From assembly GCA_016124805.1 (NCBI GenBank), contig WGND01000003.1, forward strand, positions 310,001 through 374,000: 64,000 bases of DNA, given 5' to 3'. Position 1 is the first letter of the stretch. The number at the start of each line of letters is the position of its first letter. The notes below the pieces were generated by a model. That model made no database searches, had not been told where the DNA came from, and was given only the letters and a program-made list of their open reading frames with translations. Source of the DNA: Hyphomicrobiales bacterium (GTDB taxonomy: Bacteria; Pseudomonadota; Alphaproteobacteria; Parvibaculales; Parvibaculaceae). The position numbers and the translations under genes were made by a program. Shown here in pieces: positions 17,585-26,220 of this stretch.

Positions 17585-17634
17585 TTATTGCCGGTGGCAT
17601 GGCGCCGCGGCTACTAAACTAGGAGACAAGACTT

Positions 17635-17844
17635 ATGGCTACAGGCACCGTGAAGTGGTTCAATTCCACGAAGGGCTATGGTTTCATCCAGCCGGATAGC
17701 GGCGGCAAGGATGTGTTCGTGCATATTTCGGCTGTTGAGAAAGCCGGCCTGCGCGGCCTCGAAGAAAACCAGAAGATCGAATATGAAATCGAGACAGGCC
17801 GTGACGGCAAGTCCTCAGCCGGTTCGCTCCGCGTTACCGACTGA
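17635..17844 (+). CDS. cspA: Cold-shock domain protein (CspA family)
   Basis: CspA-type proteins are single-stranded nucleic acid binders that melt mRNA structure or act as antiterminators. The 69-residue product has both RNA-binding motifs, KGYGFI (RNP1) and DVFVHIS (RNP2), and the normal one-domain length. AGGAGAC precedes the ATG. The leader of over 200 nt back to the NTF2-like gene contains a strong hairpin, and a terminator follows the gene, so it is monocistronic. Cold induction is likely but cannot be read from the sequence. Confidence 0.96.
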   Translation: MATGTVKWFNSTKGYGFIQPDSGGKDVFVHISAVEKAGLRGLEENQKIEYEIETGRDGKSSAGSLRVTD

Positions 17845-17871
17845 TTCAGTCGATCTTTACCGATCTGATTT

Positions 17872-17911
17872 AAGACCTTCCGGGGAAACTTGGAAGGTCT
17901 TTGCTTTTCTT
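17872..17911 (+). terminator. Rho-independent terminator of cspA
   Basis: Perfect 10-bp stem AAGACCTTCC / GGAAGGTCTT (17872-17881 and 17892-17901), 10-nt loop, then TGCTTTTCTT. Confidence 0.85.
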
Positions 17912-18017
17912 GCCATCGACATATTGTTGATCTGGTCGAGGTGTCATACTTCCTTGTGGTACCTCCCCTAAGAAGGGCCATCGGTCCTGGATTGGGCCTT
18001 GGAGACTAGACGCGCCT

Positions 18018-18623
18018 ATGAAACCCAAAAGACGAAGCGGTACATTGCGCGGGCTGGCCAAGGTCGGCACGCGGCGCAAGCCTGATGGCAGCAGTGTTGG
18101 CGATATTCTGACATCACTGGGCGACCGCAGCTTTGGCTGGGGGTTTGTGCTGGGCGGTCTCATCAACATGCTGCCGCTTCCGCCGGGCTCCAATATGGCG
18201 CTGGGACTGCCAGCTGTCTTTGTCGCGGTTCAGATGGCCTGGGGGCGCCAGACGCTGTGGCTGCCGGGCTTCATCCGGGCCCGCAGCATTGCAAGGGCGC
18301 ATTGGCGCGGTGCGGCGCTCACGGCATTGCCCATCGCCCGCCCGCTTTCCCGGATTACCCATGTCCGCATGACATGGATGTTTGAGGGGCGCTCGGAGCG
18401 CCTGCTCGGTCTGCTTTTTGTCCTCACAGCCCTCAACCTCGTCCTGCCCCTTCCCTTAAGTGGCTGGGTGCCGGCCATTGCCATTTTCGTCGTTGGCCTT
18501 GGCCTGGTGGAGCATGACGGGTTGATTGTGCTGCTCGGTTGCGTGATCGGCTTCTTCTCGCTGTTCCTCTCGGCCGCTGTCGCCTCAGCCCTGTTCCTGG
18601 GCTACAACTACATGGTCGAGTGA
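18018..18623 (+). CDS. exoD: ExoD family membrane protein
   Basis: ExoD was described in Sinorhizobium as needed for exopolysaccharide synthesis, alkali tolerance and nodule invasion; its biochemical role is unknown. The 201-residue product has the family signature GWGFVLGGLINMLPLPPGSN, then four to five hydrophobic segments including LLGLLFVLTALNLVLPLP and AIAIFVVGLGLVEHDGLIVL. The N-terminal 30 residues are basic and probably cytoplasmic. It stands between the cspA terminator and a convergent GST gene. Confidence 0.87.
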   Translation: MKPKRRSGTLRGLAKVGTRRKPDGSSVGDILTSLGDRSFGWGFVLGGLINMLPLPPGSNMALGLPAVFVAVQMAWGRQTLWLPGFIRARSIARAHWRGAALTALPIARPLSRITHVRMTWMFEGRSERLLGLLFVLTALNLVLPLPLSGWVPAIAIFVVGLGLVEHDGLIVLLGCVIGFFSLFLSAAVASALFLGYNYMVE

Positions 18624-18636
18624 ACGGGACGTCTGG

Positions 18637-19260
18637 CTAGGCGTAGGCGTATTCGCCGCCCTTTTTGAGCGCCTGCTGATAGGCGGGACGCGCCTGAATA
18701 CCCGCCAGATATTTTGCCATGTTGGGATAGGACTGGATCATGCCGCGACCCTTGGCGATTTCGACGGGAAAGCTCATGGCGAAATCTGCAGCGGTCAGGC
18801 TGTTGCCCACAAAATAGGGCGCCTTTCCCAGTTCGGCTTCCATGTAGTCAAAATGGTTCTTGATTTCGCTGTCGATGCGCGGATGCAGCGGCGCCCCGGC
18901 CTCACCCAGACGACCGACATAAAGCGCCAGAAGCAGCGGCGTCATGGCTGAACCTTCGGCAAAATGCAGCCAATACTGATAACGATAGAAATCCGGCGTG
19001 TCGTCCTTGGGTGCGAATTTGCCCTTGCCGTAATTGCGGGCGAGATAATCCAGAATGGCCGATGACTCCGCAATGATCTGGCCCTTGTCCTCAATCACCG
19101 GCGATTTGCCGAGCGGGTGGATGGCCTTGAGCTCGGGCGGTGCCAGATTGGTGACAGCATCACGCTGGTAGTGGCGGATCTCATAGTCGAGACCCATTTC
19201 CTCAAGCGCCCAGAGAATGCGCTGCGAGCGTGAATTGTTGAGATGATGGACGATGATCAT
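18637..19260 (-). CDS. Glutathione S-transferase family protein
   Basis: This 207-residue protein has the thioredoxin-like N-terminal domain with NNSRSQRILWALEE, where Ser of NxSRS is the likely glutathione-activating residue. HPLGKSPVIED follows with the cis-Pro, then IIAESSAILDYLARNY. An all-helical C-terminal domain contains SLTAADFAMSFPVE. It matches cytoplasmic bacterial GSTs that detoxify electrophiles or serve in catabolism. A 16-bp palindrome lies 84 bp upstream and may be its operator. The substrate is unknown. Confidence 0.92.
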   Translation of the reverse strand: MIIVHHLNNSRSQRILWALEEMGLDYEIRHYQRDAVTNLAPPELKAIHPLGKSPVIEDKGQIIAESSAILDYLARNYGKGKFAPKDDTPDFYRYQYWLHFAEGSAMTPLLLALYVGRLGEAGAPLHPRIDSEIKNHFDYMEAELGKAPYFVGNSLTAADFAMSFPVEIAKGRGMIQSYPNMAKYLAGIQARPAYQQALKKGGEYAYA

Positions 19261-19343
19261 GAGGGTCCCCCTGCCGTCTTTGCGGCCTTGTTGCTGGAAT
19301 CAAATTTGATGCCTGAACCTAGGGGATAATGGCGGCTTTGCCG

Positions 19344-19359
19344 ATCACGCTTGCGTGAT
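19344..19359. promoter_or_regulatory. 16-bp palindrome upstream of the GST gene
   Basis: ATCACGC-TT-GCGTGAT is an inverted repeat with 7-bp arms. The central CGCTTGCG is shared with a similar dyad at 34898-34911, so both may be bound by the same kind of dimeric regulator. Confidence 0.4.
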
Positions 19360-19461
19360 GGAACAACATGCATTTTTCATGTATCGGCCTCATGGACATT
19401 ACAGTTAGCGTGACTTATCATTTTCAAGACTGCAGCGCGGTGAATCGGGGGAGGAACCGGC

Positions 19462-19524
19462 GCAGCAGCCAGGTGAAGACCTGAGGCCCCGGCGGTATGG
19501 CAGAAATGTCATCCGCCGGGCTGC
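19462..19524 (+). ncRNA. Candidate structured RNA upstream of efflux operon
   Basis: The segment can form a three-way junction. The closing stem is GCAGC (19462-19466) with GCTGC (19520-19524). The first arm is CAGGT-GAAG-ACCTG (19470-19483). The second arm is CCCGGCGG / CCGCCGGG, continued after one unpaired T by ATGGCA / TGTCAT and closed by a GAAA tetraloop (19488-19520). The shared G at 19520 can serve only one stem. It does not match any riboswitch or RNA family I can recall. Its distance of 294 bp from the efflux start leaves open whether it is a cis element or a separate small RNA. Confidence 0.45.
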
Positions 19525-19817
19525 CACTTTAGCCTTTCGGCCAGAAAATCAGCCCGCTACATTGAAATTCCGCTCTGAACCCCCATTTCCACTTGGGTTG
19601 CTGGATCCATGCTGCGTTGCAGCAGGGCTACAATTACTCTGAAACTGATCTAAATTTCCTGTCCATAAGGTGACGGGACAAGCAGGCTTTGCTCGTTAGA
19701 CCAAATGACTGCTATATGCCGTGACGATTTCGGGAAACTGCTGTCGTTTCCTCCCCCTTTGAGCGCCGCGACTTTGTTGATCGGATTGCTCTGCCTTGCT
19801 TACTCGGAGAATGATCC

Positions 19818-20978
19818 GTGACAAAACGCATGATCTATATGCTGGCAACCCTGGCGGTGGTCTTTGGCCTCGTTTTCCTTTGGGTGCTCGTGATCAAACC
19901 CTATTTCATCTCGCAATTTCTGGCGGCGCGTGCCGATCAGGCCCAGACGGTCGCCAGTGTGAAGGCTGCAGAAGCCGAGTGGAGCGAGACGGTTCGTCTT
20001 GTCGGCACGCTGAACGCGCTGCGCGGGACGGAACTGGCAGCTGAAGTTTCAGGCGTGGTGACAAACATCCATTTTGAGGCCGGGCAGAACGTCAAGGCCG
20101 GCGACGTGCTGATTGAGCTGCGCGCCGACAGCGATATTGCCAAGCTCAATTCGCTGAAGGCGACACAGGATCTGGCGCAGCGCAATTTCAACCGCAGCGC
20201 CTCCCTGCTGAAAAAGGGCAATGTCAGCCGCTCGACCTATGACAGCCAATATGCCGCGCTCAACAGCGCCAAGGCCAATGTGGCCGAGCAGCAGGCACTG
20301 GTGGACAAGAAGATTATCCGCGCGCCCTTTGATGGCGTGGTCGGCATCAAGCGCGTTGATCTGGGTGCCTTCGTCAATGTGGGGACTGATCTTGTGACCC
20401 TGCAGCAGCTCGACCCTATTCATATCGATCTGGTTCTGCCGCAGCAGAAGCTCAGCGTGATCCATGTGGATGAACCTGTGAGCGTGACGAGTGATGCCTA
20501 TCCCGGCATGACATTCACCGGCAAGGTGACAGGCATTGATCCCAAGGTTGATCCCGACACCCGCAATTTCCGCGTGCAGGCGACGATTGAGAATCCTGAC
20601 CGGAAGCTGGTGCCCGGCATGTTTGCCACGGCTGAAATCACGGTGGGTGAGCCCAAGAAGCTGATCATGCTGCCGCAGACAGCGATCACCTATAATGCCT
20701 ATGGCGAGACGGTTTTTGTGGTGCAAACAGCCAAGCCGAAAGAAGGCGAGACCGAGGTGGCCAAAAATGAAGACGGGACACCGCGCCAGGTTGCTGTCCA
20801 GAAATTCGTCACTGTGGGGCAGACCCGTGGTGATCAGGTTGCCATTCTGAAGGGCATCTCGCCCGGCGATGAAGTTGTCTCGAGCGGCCAGCTCAAGCTC
20901 AAGAACGGCACCCGCATCGTCATCAATAATAGTGTGACTCTCCCCAATGAAGCTGATCCGCAGGTTCAGGACGAATAA
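19818..20978 (+). CDS. RND efflux periplasmic adaptor (HlyD/MFP family)
   Basis: The 386-residue protein links an inner-membrane RND pump to an outer-membrane channel. It has an N-terminal membrane anchor (MIYMLATLAVVFGLVFLWVL), the lipoyl-like halves ELAAEVSGVVTNIHFEAGQN and IRAPFDGVVGIKRVDLGAFV, an alpha-hairpin between them (about 115-170), and the beta-barrel region with GKVTGIDPKVDPDTRNFRVQ. Homologues include MexH/MexC-type adaptors. It starts 13 bp before the pump gene in a two-gene operon. No TolC-type channel gene is nearby, so the channel must come from elsewhere. Confidence 0.93.
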   Translation: MTKRMIYMLATLAVVFGLVFLWVLVIKPYFISQFLAARADQAQTVASVKAAEAEWSETVRLVGTLNALRGTELAAEVSGVVTNIHFEAGQNVKAGDVLIELRADSDIAKLNSLKATQDLAQRNFNRSASLLKKGNVSRSTYDSQYAALNSAKANVAEQQALVDKKIIRAPFDGVVGIKRVDLGAFVNVGTDLVTLQQLDPIHIDLVLPQQKLSVIHVDEPVSVTSDAYPGMTFTGKVTGIDPKVDPDTRNFRVQATIENPDRKLVPGMFATAEITVGEPKKLIMLPQTAITYNAYGETVFVVQTAKPKEGETEVAKNEDGTPRQVAVQKFVTVGQTRGDQVAILKGISPGDEVVSSGQLKLKNGTRIVINNSVTLPNEADPQVQDE

Positions 20979-20991
20979 GGCGCCAGACTAG

Positions 20992-23900
20992 ATGAATTTT
21001 ACAGACATCTTCATTCGCCGGCCTGTCCTTGCGACGGTTGTGAGCCTGCTCATTTTCGTGCTGGGCGTGCGGTCGCTGTTTCTGCTGCCGGTGCTGCAAT
21101 ATCCCCGGACCGAGAATGCCGTGGTGACGGTGAGCACGACCTATTTCGGTGCGAGTGCCGATCTGGTGGCCGGCTTCATCACGACGCCGCTTGAGAATGC
21201 GATCTCGCAGGCCAATGGCATCGATTACATCTCATCGACCAGCGCGGCGGGATCCTCCACCATTCAGGCAACGCTGCGTCTCAATTATGATCCGAACAAG
21301 GCGCTGACTGAAATCATCAGCAAGGTAAATTCGGTCAACAACCAGCTGCCGAGCGATGCGCAGGAGCCGGTCATCAGCATTGCTGTCGGTGAGACCATCG
21401 ACTCCATGTATATCGGCTTCAATTCGGAAGTTCTGTCACGCAACAAGATGACGGATTATCTGATCCGCGTGGTGCAGCCAAAGATTCAGTCCGTTGACGG
21501 CGTGCAGGAAGTCGAAATCCTTGGTGAAAAGCGCTTTGCCATTCGTGCCTGGCTCGATCCGCAAAAGCTTGCGGCCTATGACCTGACGGCGACTGACGTG
21601 AGCCAGGCTATTTCAGCCAACGACTATCTCTCAGCTGTAGGCTCGACACGCGGGCAGATGGTCAAGGTCGATCTGGTCGCCTCGACCAACATGAAGTCGC
21701 TGGCCGAATTCCGTCAGCTCATCATCAAGTCAAAGGACGGGGCCTTTGTCCGCCTCTCCGATGTCGCCAATGTGACGCTGGGCGCGGAAGAATATGATTC
21801 CGCGGCGGGCTTTGACGGCAAGGCTTCGGTGCAGCTCGGCATCAAGGTGGCGCCGGGCGCCAATCTGCTTGATGTGATGCAGCGCGTTCGCGATACCTTC
21901 CCCGAGGTGCAGGCGCAATTGCCTGTCGGGCTGAGTGGCGAGATTGCCTATGACGCGACAGCCTTCGTGAACAGCGCGATCAATGAAGTGGTGCGCACGC
22001 TAGTGGAAGCACTGGTCATCGTTACGCTGGTGGTGTTCGCCTTTCTGGGCTCACCGCGTTCGGTCCTTATTCCCACGATTGCCATTCCGTTGTCGCTGGT
22101 CGGCACTTTCACCGTGATGCTGATGCTTGGCTTCTCGATCAACCTGCTGACCCTGCTGGCGCTGGTGCTCTCGATTGGTCTTGTGGTGGATGACGCGATT
22201 ATTGTTGTGGAAAACATCAACCGACATCTGGAGGAGGGCATGCGGCCCTTTGATGCCTCCATATTGGCGGCGCGCGAATTGACCGGGCCAATTGTTGCTA
22301 TGACCATTGTGCTTGTGGCCGTTTATGTGCCGATTGGTTTTCTTGGTGGTCTGACGGGTGCGCTTTTCACGGAGTTTGCCTTCACGCTTGTTGGCGCCGT
22401 GACCATGTCAGCCATTATCGCGCTGACGCTATCGCCGATGATGAGCGCGCGCGTGCTGCGCGCCAATAACGAGATTGACTCCGAATGGGAACGCAAGCTC
22501 GTTGGCTTTATTGACAAGCGCTTCGAAGAACTGCTGCATGTCTATAAGCGACTGCTGCATGGTGCCTTGAGTTACACGCCTGTCGTGATGGTTTTCGCAG
22601 GTATCATTATTGGCAGTCTTTACTTCCTCTATGGCGCCTCCAAGACCGAGCTTGCGCCGCAGGAAGACCTCGGCATCATGATTTCTTTGGTAACACCGCC
22701 TGCGAATGCGACGGTAGATCAGCGCTTGATCTATCAGCAACAGGTTTGGGAAGTGTATGACAGCCATCCCGAACGCGGCCATGTGTTTCAGTTCACCGCT
22801 CCGGGGCGGACGATTTCGGGCATGGTGTTGACGCCATGGGATGAGCGCAGCAAGACATCAAATACACTTGTGCCTGAAATTCAGCAAGAGGTGGACAAGA
22901 TTTCAGGCGCGCGTATCGCTGTGATTCAGCCGCCCTCGCTGCCCGGGTCGAGTGGTTTCCCTGTTGAGTTCGTCATTCAGACAACCGACTCCTTTGAACA
23001 GCTGAACAAGGTGGCCCAGGATTTTCTTGCCAAAGTTCAAGCGTCCGGCCAGTTCATATTTGTTGATTCAAACCTGAAGTTTGACAAGCCGCAGGCGCGG
23101 ATCGAGATTGATCGCGAGAAGGTTGCGGAGCTTGGGCTGACGATGCGCGATGTCGGCGGCTCGCTGACATCGCTGTTGGGTGGTGGCTATGTCAATTATT
23201 TCAGCCTTGATGGCCGCTCTTATAAAGTGATCCCGCAGGTCAAGCAGGCCGATCGTCTGAACGTGGATCAGCTCAACAATCTCTACATCAAGACAGGCGC
23301 AGGAACTTCCATTCCGCTGTCAACGGTGGCGCATATCACCAAGGAAGTGGTGCCGCAGAATCTGGGTCATTTCCAGCAGCTCAATGCGGCCACAATCTCC
23401 GGCGTGCCGATGCCCGGCCTCACGAGTGGGCAGGTGCTGGCCTATCTTCAGGAGCTGGCCAAGACCGAGTTGCCGCAGGGCTACACCGTCGACTACTCCG
23501 GTCAGTCGCGTCAATATGTGCAGGAATCTTCCGCGCTAGTTGTGACCTTCATGTTTGCCATGGTCATTATTTTCCTCGCGCTGGCGGCCCAGTTTGAAAG
23601 CTTCCGTGACCCTGTCATCATTCTGGTGTCAGTGCCCATGTCGATCTGCGGCGCGTTGATTTTCATCGCACTCGGCCTGGGTGGGGCAAGCCTCAACATC
23701 TATACGCAGGTGGGTCTGGTGACGCTGATCGGCCTGATCAGCAAGCACGGCATTCTGATGGTGGAATTTGCCAATTCGCTGCAGAAGGAAGGCCTGAACA
23801 AGCGCGAAGCTATTGAGGAGGCGGCAGCCATTCGTCTGCGCCCGATCCTGATGACAACGGCTGCCATGGTATTGGCGGTGATTCCCCTCATCCTGGCGTC

Positions 23901-24069
23901 GGGAGCGGGTGCGGCATCGCGCTATAATCTGGGTCTGGTGATTGCGACCGGGCTGTCCATCGGCACAGGCTTTACGCTGTTTGTGGTGCCTGCCGTCTAT
24001 TCGCTGATTGCCGGCGACCATCACAGCAATGCGGACCTGCATCCCGAAGAGGATGAAGCGCTGGTCTAA
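20992..24069 (+). CDS. RND efflux pump inner-membrane transporter
   Basis: This 1025-residue HAE1-type proton-drug antiporter exports small molecules with the adaptor encoded upstream. Twelve membrane helices and two large periplasmic loops are in the expected places. Proton relay residues are visible: Asp400-Asp401 in SIGLVVDDAIIVVENI (helix 4) and Lys918 in LISKHGILMVEFAN (helix 10). The N-terminus FTDIFIRRPVLATVVSLLI is typical, and the closest-looking group is MexI/MdtC-like. The substrate range is unknown. A terminator follows directly. Confidence 0.95.
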   Translation: MNFTDIFIRRPVLATVVSLLIFVLGVRSLFLLPVLQYPRTENAVVTVSTTYFGASADLVAGFITTPLENAISQANGIDYISSTSAAGSSTIQATLRLNYDPNKALTEIISKVNSVNNQLPSDAQEPVISIAVGETIDSMYIGFNSEVLSRNKMTDYLIRVVQPKIQSVDGVQEVEILGEKRFAIRAWLDPQKLAAYDLTATDVSQAISANDYLSAVGSTRGQMVKVDLVASTNMKSLAEFRQLIIKSKDGAFVRLSDVANVTLGAEEYDSAAGFDGKASVQLGIKVAPGANLLDVMQRVRDTFPEVQAQLPVGLSGEIAYDATAFVNSAINEVVRTLVEALVIVTLVVFAFLGSPRSVLIPTIAIPLSLVGTFTVMLMLGFSINLLTLLALVLSIGLVVDDAIIVVENINRHLEEGMRPFDASILAARELTGPIVAMTIVLVAVYVPIGFLGGLTGALFTEFAFTLVGAVTMSAIIALTLSPMMSARVLRANNEIDSEWERKLVGFIDKRFEELLHVYKRLLHGALSYTPVVMVFAGIIIGSLYFLYGASKTELAPQEDLGIMISLVTPPANATVDQRLIYQQQVWEVYDSHPERGHVFQFTAPGRTISGMVLTPWDERSKTSNTLVPEIQQEVDKISGARIAVIQPPSLPGSSGFPVEFVIQTTDSFEQLNKVAQDFLAKVQASGQFIFVDSNLKFDKPQARIEIDREKVAELGLTMRDVGGSLTSLLGGGYVNYFSLDGRSYKVIPQVKQADRLNVDQLNNLYIKTGAGTSIPLSTVAHITKEVVPQNLGHFQQLNAATISGVPMPGLTSGQVLAYLQELAKTELPQGYTVDYSGQSRQYVQESSALVVTFMFAMVIIFLALAAQFESFRDPVIILVSVPMSICGALIFIALGLGGASLNIYTQVGLVTLIGLISKHGILMVEFANSLQKEGLNKREAIEEAAAIRLRPILMTTAAMVLAVIPLILASGAGAASRYNLGLVIATGLSIGTGFTLFVVPAVYSLIAGDHHSNADLHPEEDEALV

Positions 24070-24093
24070 GCGCTCAGGCAACAGCCGAAACGG

Positions 24094-24121
24094 AAAAAGG
24101 CCGGGCAATGCCCGGCCTTTT
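24094..24121 (+). terminator. Rho-independent terminator of the efflux operon
   Basis: A perfect AAAGGCCGGGC / GCCCGGCCTTT stem with a 3-nt loop (AAT) ends in TTTT. The A-rich left arm means it could also work on the opposite strand for the gene at 24154. Confidence 0.9.
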
Positions 24122-24153
24122 CATGTGGTGCTCAGTGCTGGAAGGCGCTGGCC

Positions 24154-24390
24154 TCAGCTTTCGCTGCCCTTGCGGACGAAGGTGACGGCATAGAACATTT
24201 CACCGTCGAAGAGTTCCTTCGGTGCGCCCATGCCTTCGATCATCTGGAATTTGCGCGGTACGATCTGGCCTTCCATGCGGTAGCCCTTCTCGCTCATGTT
24301 GCGACGGTGAAACTCCATCGCGGCGGGCGTGAAGTCCTTGGCAAGCACGGTGATGCGTTCGGGCAGGTCGGTTTTCGTGTCTTCGGCCAT
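24154..24390 (-). CDS. Small conserved-looking hypothetical protein
   Basis: The 78-residue product (MAEDTKTDLPERITVLAKDF at the start) is charged, soluble and has no signal peptide, membrane helix or metal motif. The pattern of helix (TPAAMEFHRRNMSEKGYR) and strands (MEGQIVPRKFQMI, MFYAVTFVRKG) suggests a small alpha/beta fold. I do not recognise the family. It converges with the efflux operon and lies 96 bp downstream of the nicO stop on the same strand, so it may be read from the Ni/Co transporter transcript. Confidence 0.6.
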   Translation of the reverse strand: MAEDTKTDLPERITVLAKDFTPAAMEFHRRNMSEKGYRMEGQIVPRKFQMIEGMGAPKELFDGEMFYAVTFVRKGSES

Positions 24391-24486
24391 TCCAGTTTCT
24401 CTAATTAGATGTGTGACGTTCGGGAGGCGCTGATCTGACTGCGCCTTCGGGCAGTATGGGGTGTGCAGCCCGCCTTGTCGAGTTCC

Positions 24487-25479
24487 CTAGAGGAAAGGAC
24501 GCGTGGGCTCGGTGAATGAGGCGATCAGCAACAGGAGCCCCATGAGCAGGATGAGCGCGCCGCCTGCCAGTCGCAATGCGCGCTCCAGCCGGTTTGCCCA
24601 GATGCCATCACTTTGACCGGCAAGTTTCAGCGCCATGTTTCGGGAAAAGACGGTGAGCAGGGCGAGGCCGGAAACGGTGAGGGCAGTGCCTATGGACATC
24701 GCAAAGGCTGAAACAGCGCCGATGACAAAGGCATTCTGTGCGAGCGCGAAAAGCAGCACCAATATGGCGCCGCTGCAGGGACGCAGGCCGACCGCCAGCA
24801 CCATGCCTGCCATTTCACGCAGGCTGTGGATATTGCGCAGCTCTTCGGGTCCGGGCATATGAGCGTGATCATGATGGCTGTGATCATGGTCGTGATGGGT
24901 GTGGCTGTGATCGTGGGTGTGGCCCCGGACAAGCGCCCGCCAGATAAGCCAGCCTCCCATGAGGCACAGCAGGAGATAGCTTGCCCGCTCGATAAGGGGG
25001 ACGGAATCCAGCGTGGTGCGATGGGCAAGGCCAAGCAGCATGGCGAGGATACCGACAACGAGGATGGCCGTGAGTGCCTGCGCAAATGACGCGAGAAAGG
25101 CGATGAGGATACCACGTTTGAGGTCATCCTCATTGGCCAGCAGATAGGAGCTCACCACGACCTTGCCATGGCCGGGGCCGACAGCATGGAAAATGCCGTA
25201 AAGGAAAGAAATGGTGAGAAGGGCCCAGGCAGCCGTCACGGAGTGATCGAGATTAAAGGCGCGCACCGCTCTGGCCATGTCGCGATAATAGCCCTGCTGC
25301 ATGGACATGGCCCATGCCATGACACCGCTGCGCGGGGCGGCGGCCTCGCTTGTGTTGCCTGCCTGATTGCCGGAGGGAACAGCGAAAGGACTTTCCGCCA
25401 TGGCAGGCCGGGGCGCCATGCAGAAGGCGAACAGCAGGAGGGCGAGGCAGGCCCATGCTCTGGTGAGAGGCAGGTTCAT
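24487..25479 (-). CDS. NicO/RcnA-type nickel/cobalt transporter
   Basis: The 330-residue membrane protein begins with a signal-like segment ending in PAMA. It has the family motif FHAVGPGHGKVVVSSYLL in the first conserved helix, GLRPCSGAILVLLFAL in a later helix, and a cytoplasmic or periplasmic His-rich loop (HTHDHSHTHHDHDHSHHDHAH) that binds Ni2+ or Co2+. NicO proteins either import or export these metals. Pairing with a DUF1007 protein, 4-nt overlap included, is typical of one NicO subgroup. No nickel enzyme or nickel riboswitch is seen nearby, so the direction of transport is open. Confidence 0.88.
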   Translation of the reverse strand: MNLPLTRAWACLALLLFAFCMAPRPAMAESPFAVPSGNQAGNTSEAAAPRSGVMAWAMSMQQGYYRDMARAVRAFNLDHSVTAAWALLTISFLYGIFHAVGPGHGKVVVSSYLLANEDDLKRGILIAFLASFAQALTAILVVGILAMLLGLAHRTTLDSVPLIERASYLLLCLMGGWLIWRALVRGHTHDHSHTHHDHDHSHHDHAHMPGPEELRNIHSLREMAGMVLAVGLRPCSGAILVLLFALAQNAFVIGAVSAFAMSIGTALTVSGLALLTVFSRNMALKLAGQSDGIWANRLERALRLAGGALILLMGLLLLIASFTEPTRPFL

Positions 25480-26135
25480 GGTGTGTCGCAGATGAGCGTG
25501 GTGGTCGAGGCGAAATTCAGCCCGAGCTTAGCACCGCCAACACCTGTGAAAGCGGACTCGGGGAGGCCGGTCCATGTGGTTTCCGGATCGGGAATATCGG
25601 TGCTGGTCTTGCAGCCATCATGAGGCCCGCCGGCCATGGTGATCGGATTGTCCTTCACATAATCAATGGCGATGTAGAAGCTTGGATCATAGATGCGGAA
25701 GCTGAGCGGCGTTTTGGCATCGGGCCTGACGGGCGTTGCGAGCGGCAGAACGAAGTTGAGTGTGAGCAGGCCGGATTTGGCGTCCCATGTCGAGAGGCCG
25801 TCATGGGCGATGCCTGTTTTCACGGGCTTGCCAGCGACAAGGACATCCGTGAAATACTGATAGTCCCTGAGGTTGGTCAGATTGAGGGTGGCGAGCTTTT
25901 CCAGATCGCTTGCGGCATAGCCACCTGACGCATCCTTCTTGAATTCCTCGACCGCAAAAGCCGAATAGAATTCGTCGAATGTCCAATTGATTTTGAGCGC
26001 GGCGAGTTCGCCTGCCTCATTGAATATGAGGTTTGTCTTGAGATCGATCCAGACATGGGGATGGGCATAGGCGGGCGCAGACAAAGTGCCAAGAAGGAGG
26101 CAGGTCACAATCGCGCGGATGAAAAATCTGATCAT
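25476..26135 (-). CDS. DUF1007 periplasmic protein
   Basis: The 219-residue product has a signal peptide (FIRAIVTCLLLGTLSAPAYA) followed at once by HPHVWIDLKTNLIFNEAGEL, the hallmark of DUF1007 proteins, with two early His that may bind metal. A conserved NWTFDEFYSAF follows. It is encoded just upstream of the NicO transporter with a 4-nt ATGA overlap. This partnership is widely seen, so it probably handles nickel or cobalt in the periplasm. The ATG at 26135 gives a proper signal peptide; the upstream ATG at 26174 does not. Confidence 0.87.
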   Translation of the reverse strand: MIRFFIRAIVTCLLLGTLSAPAYAHPHVWIDLKTNLIFNEAGELAALKINWTFDEFYSAFAVEEFKKDASGGYAASDLEKLATLNLTNLRDYQYFTDVLVAGKPVKTGIAHDGLSTWDAKSGLLTLNFVLPLATPVRPDAKTPLSFRIYDPSFYIAIDYVKDNPITMAGGPHDGCKTSTDIPDPETTWTGLPESAFTGVGGAKLGLNFASTTTLICDTP

Positions 26136-26220
26136 GGCCTCTGCTAATCCACTTGCCCCCGTGCGAGGAAGCATAAAGGGCTTCTGCGCACAGGAACAAG
26201 CTGATTAGGGCATGTGGCTG

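Larger units (their letters stand above)
19261..19817. other. Long intergenic region between GST and efflux genes
   Basis: No protein-coding gene is supported in this 557-bp stretch. It holds a 16-bp palindrome near the GST gene, a strongly folded RNA candidate at 19462-19524, a short hairpin TGCTGC-GTT-GCAGCA near 19610-19624, and presumably the promoter of the efflux operon. No obvious U-tract terminator was seen. Confidence 0.7.

Noticed and set aside
19430-19560. Known riboswitch, SRP RNA or tmRNA at the folded region
   Set aside because: The diagnostic conserved stretches of FMN, TPP, cobalamin, c-di-GMP and guanidine RNAs, the SRP core GGAAGGAAGCAGCC and a tmRNA tag frame were looked for and not found.
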